Assembly (NCBI GenBank): GCA_021234155.1
Contig: JAJEKV010000501.1
Coordinates: 104,090 to 168,089, forward strand
Source of the DNA: Isoetes taiwanensis
Lineage: Eukaryota; Streptophyta; Lycopodiopsida; Isoetales; Isoetaceae
Length of the DNA stretch: 64,000 nucleotides
Reading direction: 5' to 3'
The translations under genes and the position numbers were made by a program. Positions 1 to 64,000 of the stretch are shown here, piece by piece. The first letter of the stretch is position 1; every line of letters starts with the position of its first letter. A model generated the notes under the pieces. It worked only from the letters and a program-made list of their open reading frames with translations. It was not told the origin of the DNA and did no database searches.

Positions 1-54847
<54,847 letters not shown>

Positions 54848-55961
54848 TAGAGCCTTTTCTTCTCTACACATTGGATGGCACAAATTAGATTAAAAAGACG
54901 TGCATTTGAACAAGTACATGCTCTGTGTCAAATATAAATAAGTTGTAAGCATAAGTTGATAGTAATAGAGCAAATTATTAATCATAGTGGACGGATTCAA
55001 ACGCTTACAACCATTTCTTATTTCCACGTTTGAAAACCATATTGAATAAATATCTCGCACGAGACAATTTAAGAATCAAAGACTTGTCACTAGCTTCATG
55101 AAATTTTCTAGTGGGCAAAAGTTGACCCTAGGTGGAATAGTCATATTGGCTATTCCCTAGGCTAATTCCTTGATTGACTTAATATAGTGGGCAAAGTTGA
55201 CCCTAGGTGGAATAGTCATATTGGCTATTCCTAGGCTAATTCCCCTGCTTGACTTAATAATGCTATCGTTATTCTATAAATTAAGAGAGATTTTTGAGGG
55301 GGGTTCAAATGTCAAAGGTAGTGGCCCCTATTTGATGAATGCTCTTATCAAGTCTTTAGGTAAATACAAATGCATACATGAGCGTGAGGTGGTCAGGATG
55401 ACTTTCATTAAAGATTAAGTGGCTAGAGGTCCACAAGATAATTTAAAGGTGGTTTGGTGACTTTCATTAAACCTGTCGTGCCTAGAGGTCCACAGGATAA
55501 TCTAAGACCGTAGGTTGTCTCTATAACTACACACTCTTCAACATGTACATGAAGGCATATTTGCTATACATGTAGGTTGTCTCTATAGGCCTCGGCCTAA
55601 GGTGGACGTTAAAATAAACTTCCTTCCTTCCTTCCTTCCTTCTATAACTCTTACAAGAGAAAAAGAATGCGACATGGCCTCCTAGTCTCTTTTTCTTTCT
55701 TTCTTTTTCTAACCACATGATCACAGGTTCTTTGAAATTTCGGAAAAGAAAGAAGCATGGGCCCTTGTCTTACTTTTTTTTTTTGTGGTAGGAGAAATTT
55801 CACGCCCCCTTCTTTGATCTTTTGATGTGTTGAAACAAGAGACATGGGCCATAGTTTATTTTTTCACTTTTTAGAGCATATTCAAAGTTGACTAGGCCAA
55901 GCTTTCACATATCTTGCATGAATCAGTTGGTTCACGGATTATATAGAAGAAGCTCTTGGCT
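54848..55961. promoter_or_regulatory. Shared upstream region of two divergent receptor kinases
   Basis: About 1.1 kb between the minus-strand start at 54,847 and the probable plus-strand start at 55,962. It holds a 77-bp tandem duplication (about 55,110-55,260, GGGCAAAGTTGACCCTAGG in both), a (CTTC)n tract at about 55,618-55,642 and a weak TATA-like AATATAAATA (54,931-54,940). The TTGACC in the duplication is a W-box core (TTGAC), a known WRKY-binding motif; binding here is untested. Confidence 0.5.
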
Positions 55962-58074
55962 ATGGGCTTCCACAATTTTATCATGGTGTTTGTGTGGGTT
56001 TTGAGTATCTACAATGCCCCAAACCCGGATCACATTTAGCGGCGTTGAATGTATTAATATAAGCGCAATTCTTTTCAAGATTTGCCACCAAATTTATGTC
56101 GTAATTCCGTTCATTTTGTATTTGTAGTGAGGCTCTAAAAAGCTGATCCTTCAAGCTCTGAATCAAAAGAAAAATGGGACTTTTTCAAAGAAGTGGCATT
56201 TATGCACCAAGTTAAATATCACGGATAACACTACACGGTAACCCTCTCTCAAGGTCATCTGCGACCAACAACTGCTTGCGTATTACTGCTTCATGAAGTA
56301 ATGATATAATAGTTCAAACTTATCTCTGTTTCTCAATTTTGATTCTCTCCATGCGATTTTTTCATTTTCTTATGTTTTGCCTCGGTGCATATAATAACCA
56401 AGGACTAGATGGCTATATCTCTCCGCCTATCGGAAATCTCACATATCTCAAACCATGAGGCATCCTGCATTGAATTATTGAATAGTATACTTTTTAAAGT
56501 AGAATTCATTCTGTCATTACACTTATGCGTACTTACCATCTTTTCTTTGAAAGGAATTTTGAACAAAATATCCTCAGCGGAACCATTCCTCCCAGTTGGA
56601 AAGCTTACCAACCCTCTGAGAACATGTGGGTGAAATTTCCTCCCTTGTAACTTATAATAATGAGGAAATATACTATCTTTACATGATCTCTGTCTACTTT
56701 TACTATATTTGACATGCAATTATATTTGTATATGGTCCTTGAATAGGACAATCGGTGAGGAAATAAACTAAGTGGTGGTATTCCTCGTTGAAATTGGCAA
56801 TCTTAGTAGCTTGGCTGGCTTGTAAGTTTTATCCTTCCATATATTTTATCGACCGCGATCTTATTACAATTTTCATGTCATGGGGCGACTCGAGGTCAAA
56901 CGAATTTTTGAGGGCTCTATACCTAAAAGAGCTTGGAAGTTTGAGGAATTTGAGAGAGTTGTAAGATTTACATTTGTGACATAAATAAACGTTTTAGAAT
57001 TTGAAGCAACTAACTTTAGATGGTAACCATAAAAATCTTATGTCAGGGATATTGGTGCACTGTGACCTTCTTTGGAGAGATTCCTCTTGAATTAGCCAAT
57101 CTTACTGAGCTTAAGAATTTGGTACACTTATCTATACATTTGGATGTCATATAGCCTATGCAAATGATGTTTGCAATTTCCCTCACATTCTAACTTTTTA
57201 AGCATAAGTTTATGAAGGAGCGGGTATGGCAACAACTTTAATGGTTACATTTCACGATATATTTGCAAATATGGTTAATCTTAGACAATTGTAAGTGGTT
57301 TACTTAGATATTCTTCACATATATTCATTTCCATATTCATATAATAGAAACTTATTAGTATTCAATCTTTTGATGCCATCAGAAGGTTGTATGGAAATAA
57401 CTTCGAAGGTCCATTGCCATCAAGCGGGGAATCTCAAAAATTTGGAAATCTTGTAAGTGAAAATGGTCTAAGTTTATACAAAATCATGTCTGGCTTGCAA
57501 TCCAAAGTGGACACTAGAGAAAATTCATCGTTAACCAAAGCATCAAGAGATTTTTTCATCTTACTCCTTTTATATCCTTTTTGATGTATTAAGTTTCATA
57601 TACCCTAGGGCATATAGATTCTAGGTCTATGAAAATATCAAATGTTTTGATACTTGCCTAGTACGTGGTTCATTGTAGTAGACTTCTTAATTATAAATGT
57701 TATATTCAACTATGGCTAACTAGGAACATGGGGAGATATCTCAACCAACGAGAGATTCCAGCTACTTTTAGCAAATCTAACGACGTTAAAAAAAATGTAA
57801 GATAACTTACTTCTTGATATCTTTTAGGGTCTAACATTCATTATTTCGTTGCAATAGATCGCTCTGAAATTGCCAATTCTTGGAGAAATACCTAGTTCCT
57901 TGCAAAGATTGGTAAACCTCACTTATTTGTATGTGTCAATGTTTTCAAACCATTGTCTCAATATCTTGATTTGCTAATTTATTCTAGAAACTCATTCTAG
58001 GGACTTAAGCTTCAACAATTTATGGGAAAATACCAACATTAGACATTAGGGTCGCTTAGCAAGTTAGAGGCCTT
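55962..58074 (+). CDS. Second LRR receptor kinase of the same family, 5' exons only
   Basis: Probable signal exon at 55,962 (MGFHNFIMVFVWVLSIYN). Exon 2 at 56,128-56,297 gives LILQALNQKKNGTFSKKW and TNNCLRITA, parallel to exon 2 of the divergent gene. LRR exons: about 56,384-56,452 (LDGYISPPIGNLTYLK), 56,554-56,625 (NILSGTIPPS), 56,747-56,821 (EIGNLSSLAGL), about 56,889-56,960 (GSLRNLREL), 57,047-57,121 (FFGEIPLELANLTELKNL), about 57,219-57,290 (NNFNGYIS), 57,383-57,452 (LYGNNFEGPLPSS), 57,724-57,796 (REIPATFS), 57,858-57,928 (ILGEIPSSLQRLVNLTYL) and 58,001-58,074 (DLSFNNL). Most end in GTAAGT-like donors and measure 70-75 bp; many need a 1-nt frame correction. Malectin, membrane and kinase exons were not found up to 64,000, so they lie further right or are lost. 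Confidence 0.8.
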
Positions 58075-58087
58075 GTAAGTATATCAC

Positions 58088-58282
<195 letters not shown>

Positions 58283-59159
58283 TGTCAAGGAAAGAGAGAG
58301 ATAGATAGGTTTTCTACTTCTACTGGACCAAATTGGGCATGGGACCCAAACAACAAAAGGAGTACTAAAGCACAAAAAAGTACCAAAAAAAGGGATAATG
58401 CAAATGTTAATGGTCATTTTGTGCTACTTATAATTCTAGACATAGGCAATCCAAGGATTGGAAGGCTATTTGTCTACAATGAGTGTTCGCCTCCCTCGTA
58501 CATTGCCTATTTCTTTTACTTGCTTGCGGGCTACCTTGATCTTGCGAGCTCTTCCTTAGGTTACCACAATTGAAGAGGGAGAGATCCTCTTTTCTTGAGA
58601 AACTAGTCTCTAACTACCTCCGCAGCCCATATAATATGCAATGTCGGGATCTAGATAGTAGCAAATCTTTGAGACAACCTTTTCGCTAGCTTGAGATCGT
58701 AGCTCTTGTCCACTATGGATTCAAGAGATGTCAGTACTCCCTACCTCAACATGTTCCCTTTCCAATGTCTACACTCTCGCCTCAACACAATGCTTATGTT
58801 GTGGCGATAGCTCTGAATCTAATGTCTACATTGAAGCATCACTTGTTCCACATCTTGACCATTTGGATCGGGACCAAGACATGTATTGGCTGTAATAGTT
58901 GTCCATTTCACAATGGACATGGTCATAGAAGTGGATGTCATCCCTCCCTCAAAATGAATAGTTTGTACCGATTACTTTAACAGAGGGGCAAAACCTTGAA
59001 TTTGCAGGTCTAGAGCACTTTAGAGATCCTTAGGTAATCTCGGCATTAGGTGATAAGGACCAAAAATTCCACCAATATTAGATCTATTATTCTAGTCCAA
59101 TTGTGGATCTCGAGGACCATATATCTATCTAACATATATATGTTCTTATGTTTGTCGCT
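58283..59159. other. Probable intron of the plus-strand gene, unassigned
   Basis: No exon or domain recognised. A short frame at 58,765-58,980 has several Cys and His residues but no standard zinc-finger spacing. Confidence 0.4.
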
Positions 59160-61650
59160 TATCAGATTGTCCATCCAGAGATCCCTCACGGTCCACGGGG
59201 CTTTGGCACGTATCCCTCGGCCCGGATGGCTTGGGAGTTTCTATATAGATTCTATATAGGCGATCCCTGGTCGTGTTGATCTCCGATCCACGTCGTCGAT
59301 CACGAGATCGTCTGACTCCACGTTGCTTTGAGACATATCCTACGGTGCACATGGCTTTGGGAATTATATATAATCAATCTAGCGGCCTAGGTTGCTCTTG
59401 ATCCTAATCATCGATCCAAGATCCTATGGCTCAAAGTTACTTTTGATACATATCCCACGATCCACATGGCTTTGGGAATTATATGTAATTGATCCTACGG
59501 TCTAGGTTATTCCCGATCGATCGTCGATTCGATATCGTGATGGCTCATGTTGCTTTAGATATATCCTACATGATCCTACGGTCAGATTGATCCCAATCCT
59601 TGGTCCAAGATCCCTCGGCTCACATTGCATGCTCGGGGCTTGGTATTTTTAACAAATTTTAAAGAAAGGCTTTTAAAAAATATTATATTATTGGGGATTT
59701 GAACCTTGATTATTGCCTCCCAAACCTCAGGGAGCTCTAACCATTAAACTAAGCATTCATTCATTAAATAAAAAGTATTTCATATATACTTTATGGAAAG
59801 AATTTAAATTAAAATAAACTAAATAGATGGATAAATAGTGTTTTTTTTTAGTCCTAGAATATTGTAGAATGCTCTAGATAGTTATAGAACATGCGGAATG
59901 CTCATGGCTAAGCTGCGTCAATATAAAAATAGAAAGTTTCTTTGACTAGGGTATTCTAAAACACCCTAGAAGTTTCTAGATAATTTTGGGAAGCTCTATA
60001 ATATTCTAGATAATTCTAGAATATTTTAGATTCTAAATGGGTAAGCATCTTACTCTAAAAATAGAAAGTTTTTTTTTTGAAATTTTGTGTAGATTCAAAA
60101 TAGAATGTTCTAAAATATTTTAGATAGTTCTAAAATATTCTATCATGTTCTAGATAGTTATCGAATATTCTAGATACTCATGTGTAAGCACCTTAATCTA
60201 AAAATAGAAGGTTCTTAATTTTTTTTTGGAATAGAATCAAGATATAATGTTTTGGAATATTAGGATGCTAATGGGTAAAACACCTTAATCTAAAAATAGA
60301 AAGTTCTTTTGACATTTTTCAAAGAGATAAAGATAGAATATTTTGGAAATGTTCTAGAATGTTCCTAAGCACCTTAGTCTAAAAATAGAATGTTTTTGAA
60401 ACTTTGCAAACAATAATATAATATGAATGTTCTAGATGTTGATGACTAAGCATCTCAATCCAAAAATAGAAACCGTTTTAGAAATATTGCAAAACAATCC
60501 AAAATAGAATGTTTTAGCATGTTCTAGATTGTTCTACATGCTTTCAAGTAGATAAGCACCTCGTTCTAAAAATAGGATTTTTTTTTTTCAAAACTCTATA
60601 ATGTTATAGAGAGGTCTAGAGCGTTCTAGATAGTGTGGGTATGCGCGTTAATCTAAGACTAGAATGTTTTAGAATGTCTTAGATAGTTCTAAAAGCTCTA
60701 GAATATTCTAGAAACTTTTAGAATATTCTACAAGCTTATCAAAGAGCCACGATAGAATGTTCTAAAATATTCCAAAGCGAAGGTGTTGAACATAAATCTT
60801 GCAAAGGAAAATGTTCTAGATGCTCATGGGCAAGCACCATGTCCTAAAACTAGAATGTTTCTTAAATGGAATGGTTTAAAATGTTCTATATGCTCATGGG
60901 GAAGCAACTAAGTCTAAAATAGAAAGTTTTCCTAAATAAAATAATTATTGAATGTTCTAGATGCTCATGGGCAAGCACCTGGAGTCTAAAAATAGAAAGC
61001 TTTTTAGAATTGACCTTGAGATCTAAAATAGATTGTTTTGGAATATTCTAAATGCTCATAGGTAAGCACCTCAATCTAAAAATAGAAAGTTTTTTAAGAG
61101 AATCTAGGGGAATCTTCATGGGTTGCACAGTAATAACATGCTTAAACTAGAACAATGCACCAGAGAGCGTATTAGAATGTTCTAGAATGTTTTAGATAGT
61201 TCTAAAAAGCTCTACAATGTTCTAGAAAGCGTTATAACATTGTACATGCTCATGGTTAAGCACCTCAATATAAAAATAAAAAGTTTTTTTTTTTAAGATT
61301 TTGCAAAAGAGCCACAATAGAATGTTCTAAAATGTTTCAAAATAAAGATGTACAATATAAATCTTGAAAAAAATTTCTAGATGCTCACGGGCAAGCACCT
61401 CATCCTAAAAATAGAAAGTGTTTTTAGAAATATTGCATTGGATCCAAAATAGATTATTTTGGAAGGTTCTAAATGCTCATGGGTAAGCACCTCAATCAAA
61501 AAATAGAAAATTCCAAGAGAATCTAGGGGAATCTTCATGAATGCTAAATCTAGTACATAGAATCTTGAAGAATATAGAGGAATCACAAGAGAATCTTAGT
61601 AGAATCGTTGGGTATCTAGAGACCACGCAGGGTCTTCTTGAAGTAAGAAC
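59160..61650. repeat. Composite repeat copy 2, longest
   Basis: 59,200-59,640 holds about four subrepeats of roughly 117 bp (GTTGCTTTGAGACATATCC, CACATGGCTTTGGGAATTAT). 59,650-59,770 contains a tRNA-like segment. 59,850-61,640 is a long array with about 100-bp periodicity: each unit carries GCTCATGGGTAAGCACC, CTAAAAATAGAAAG and TTCTAGAA-type motifs. About 15 units can be seen. Confidence 0.85.
59695..59752 (-). mobile_element. tRNA-like (SINE head) segment in composite repeat
   Basis: The minus strand reads TTAGTTTAATGGTTAGAGC (A-box-like, 59,752-59,734), then about 28 bp, then GGTTCAAATCC (B-box-like, 59,705-59,695). Spacing fits a tRNA-derived RNA polymerase III promoter, but no tRNA fold or CCA end is evident. 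Confidence 0.5.
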
Positions 61651-62195
61651 ATGCAAGTAGGGCGTGCTAATTTTCTTGTATATATGTTGTCCCACTCAAT
61701 CCATTTGTCAGATTCGAGATCCTATGGCTCGGTGGCTTTGGGACATATCCTAAGGGAGTTTCTATATATATTCTATATAGAGGCGATCCCTACGGTCGGA
61801 GTTGATTTGATCCCGATGCTTGGTCAGAGATCCTACTGACTCACGTTGCTTGGGGACACATCCCACAAAGTGCACATGACTTTTGAGAATTATATGTAAT
61901 CGATCCCTCACGGTCTAGGTTTTCTTGATCCTAATCGTCGATCCGAGATCCTACGACTCCACGTTGCTTGGGGACATATCCCTACGGTGCACATGGATTT
62001 GGGAATCATATGTAATAGATCCCTACCGTCCAAGTTGTTTTTGATCTTAATCGTCGATCCAGGATCCTACGCCTCATGTTGCTTTAGATTTTTGCCACAT
62101 GGGCGATCTCAACCCTTGATTGGGTCCAAAATCCCACGGCTCATGTTGAATCTCGGTCCTCAAGGAGTGGCTTTTAAAATTTTTATATTATTTGG

Positions 62196-62252
62196 GGAAT
62201 TTGAACCACGGTCAATGCCCCCAAAGCCCCCATTCTAGCAACTAGACCAAGC
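62196..62252 (-). mobile_element. tRNA-like segment, second copy
   Basis: Minus strand GCTTGGTCTAGTTGCTAGAA (A-box-like) and TGGTTCAAATTCC (B-box-like), same layout as at 59,695-59,752. The composite copy at 39.4 kb lacks it. Confidence 0.45.
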
Positions 62253-63063
62253 ATGATTCGTTAAAATAAAAATATTTTTAACATACTTAAGGGTAGTGAG
62301 CCAATTAAGATAAAATAGAATATAATATTCTAGATAGTTCTAGAAGGTTCTAGAATGTCCTAGAAGGCTCTAGAAAGCTCTAGAATTCTAGATAGTTCTA
62401 GAATGCTCTAAAAAGTTTCAAAATATTCTAGAAAGTTCAGAAAAAATTTAGAATATAAGAGAATCTTGAGTGAGTCTAGGGGAATCCTTCTTGAAAATTC
62501 GAATGTTGTAGAAAGTTCTAGAAAGTTCCAAATTGTTTTAGAAATTTCTAGAAAAGTTCTAGAATGTAAGAGAATCTATGGGAATGTAAGGGAATCTAAA
62601 AGAATACTTCAGGGAAGTTCTAGGATGTTTTTCAAAATTTTAGAATGTTTTGAAAGTCCTAGAATGTTCTAGAAAGTTCTATAATTTAAAGGAATCTAGG
62701 AAAATCTAAGGAAATCTAAGAAAATCTTATAAGATGTAAGGTATAAGAAAACATTCATAAGTCTAAGGGGATCTCTTAAAATATAGGGGGAATAGGGTAT
62801 CTTTATAAAGTCTAAGAGAATCTAAGGGAATCTTGATAAAGTCTTAGAGTATCTAAGGGAATCTTCATAGAATCTATTTGAATCTCATATAATGTAAAGG
62901 GGACCAAGGGCAATCTCATAAAATCTACGGGAATCTAAGGGAATTTAAAGGAATCTTCATAAATTTTTACGGAACCCAGGAGGAATCTTAGTTCTAGGAA
63001 GTTTATTCTAGGAAGTTTATTCTTAGTTCTAGATAGTCTTAAAAATCCTACTAGAAAGTTCTT

Positions 63064-63506
63064 TGGGAAAATTACAAAAATATTATTAAAGTTTGCCAAA
63101 ATTACCAAAATGCCCTAAACTCAATGGTATTTTTGGGAAAATTGGCAATAACATTTTCTTAATGATTTGAATGCAAATGTGCCCTTTAGAAGAATTGTAG
63201 ATTAACATACGATCTTTCCAACAAGCATAAGATCGTCTTGATTGGAGATGAAAATTTCAAGTTATAAGCTCTTGAGTTCTTGAATTTGAGAAATAAAAAT
63301 CTCATAACTTGAGATTGTGTTCTTAGAATTGAATGATCTTATGCTTTGTTGGAAAGATCTCGGCTTGATCTACAATTCATCCGAAAGGTATATTTGATTC
63401 AGATCATTGGAAAAATGTTATTGCCAATTTTCCCAAAATACTCTTGGGTTTAGTGGCATTTTGGTAATTTTGGCAAACTTTAATGGTATTTTGTAAATTT
63501 TTCCCA
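63064..63506. mobile_element. 443-bp foldback element
   Basis: The ends TGGGAAAATTACAAAAATA and its reverse complement start long arms that pair over most of the element (for example GCCAAAATTACCAAAATGCC at the left and its complement at the right, and CTTTCCAACAAGCATAAGAT near the centre). The ACCAAAATACCC-type arms resemble the 180-bp MITE at 26,872. Target duplication not resolved. Confidence 0.85.
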
Positions 63507-63640
63507 AGTTTTTCAAAGCACATAAACTGTCCAAATAAAATGTTTTTTGAATATTATAGAGGATTCTAGAATGTTCTAGAGATCCTAAGGACTTCAAACT
63601 CAAGTAGAAAGTTTTCAAAAGTATTTTTAGAATGTTGTAC

Positions 63641-64000
63641 TCTAATTTACCTTGGGACCAAAAAAAAAAAGTTTAAACTCTAATTCTCTATAATATTACG
63701 AAGCATGCTACCAGATAGGAACTTGGTAGGGAACATGCTAAAACTTCGAACATACAACGTAGGACTTAATTTCTTTTGTATATATATGTATATATATATA
63801 TATATCAGATTGGAAGAATTACAATACAAAAGATCCCTTATGGATCAGTATGAATTAAGTACAAAGGATCCCTCATAGATCTTAATCATGTTTTTTGACT
63901 ATAGTACTCATCCAGGACACTCTCAACTCTTTATTTCTATCAGACCAATACTATAGTATCAATATCTTCTTAGTTAAATAGAATGCTACATGAGTCAAAT
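63641..64000. other. Right edge, no gene seen
   Basis: Contains a short A run, a (TA)n-like tract at about 63,778-63,805, and two near copies of AAAGGATCCCT at about 63,828 and 63,862. No exon recognised. Confidence 0.5.

Larger units (their letters stand above)
61680..63640. repeat. Composite repeat copy 3
   Basis: 61,690-62,160 has 117-bp subrepeats (starts of ACGTTGCTTGGGGACA at 61,843 and 61,961, a third near 62,076). 62,190-62,255 again has the tRNA-like segment. 62,300-63,060 and 63,530-63,640 are rich in TTCTAGAA motifs (exact CTAGAATGTTCTAG at 62,659 and 63,566). A foldback element at 63,064-63,506 interrupts it. Confidence 0.85.

Overview
The window is nuclear DNA from a land plant with a large, repeat-laden genome. 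Three things point there: spliced leucine-rich-repeat (LRR) receptor kinase exons with GT..AG borders, many decayed non-LTR retrotransposons (LINEs), and abundant microsatellites. I cannot name the species. No bacterial or organellar genes, rRNA or intact tRNA were seen.

The main gene is easy to miss because its exons are tiny and far apart. Read on the minus strand, a signal-peptide exon at 54,847 is followed by an N-terminal domain, about a dozen 72-bp-type LRR exons, a malectin-like domain split over two exons (about 33.0 kb and 16.8 kb), a transmembrane exon (338-194), and the start of a kinase domain with its glycine loop at the left edge. The order matches the LRR-VIII (LRR-malectin) receptor kinase family. 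One gene therefore spans at least 54.8 kb, with introns of about 16.4, 15.9, 8-9, 6 and 3 kb. A second gene of the same family starts divergently at about 56.0 kb on the plus strand. It shows about ten LRR exons to 58,074, and the rest presumably lies beyond the window.

Layout on the plus-strand coordinates:
- 0-0.34 kb: kinase and transmembrane exons.
- 0.34-16.7 kb: giant intron with four or five plus-strand LINE copies, whose 3' ends carry (ATTCT)n and (TC)n tails.
- 16.7-16.9 kb: malectin C-terminal exon.
- 16.9-32.8 kb: second giant intron, holding an 11.6-kb array of five tandem 2.24-kb units, two of which carry MITEs.
- 32.8-38.9 kb: malectin N-terminal exon and LRR exons, with more LINE debris.
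- 38.9-40.0 kb: composite repeat with heat-shock-element-like TTCTAGAA motifs.
- 42.1-46.9 kb: LINE copies around an isolated LRR exon at 44.9 kb.
- 46.9-53.9 kb: repeat-derived or unassigned intron.
- 54.0-54.85 kb: first exons of the minus gene.
- 54.85-55.96 kb: short shared upstream region of the two divergent genes.
- 56-58.1 kb: second gene.
- 58.1-64 kb: a (GATA)n tract, two more composite repeats and a 443-bp foldback element.

Many coding exons carry 1-nt indels. Near-identical repeat copies also differ mostly at CG/CHG sites and homopolymers. This may reflect consensus error in methylated DNA as much as gene decay, so frame breaks should be read with caution.
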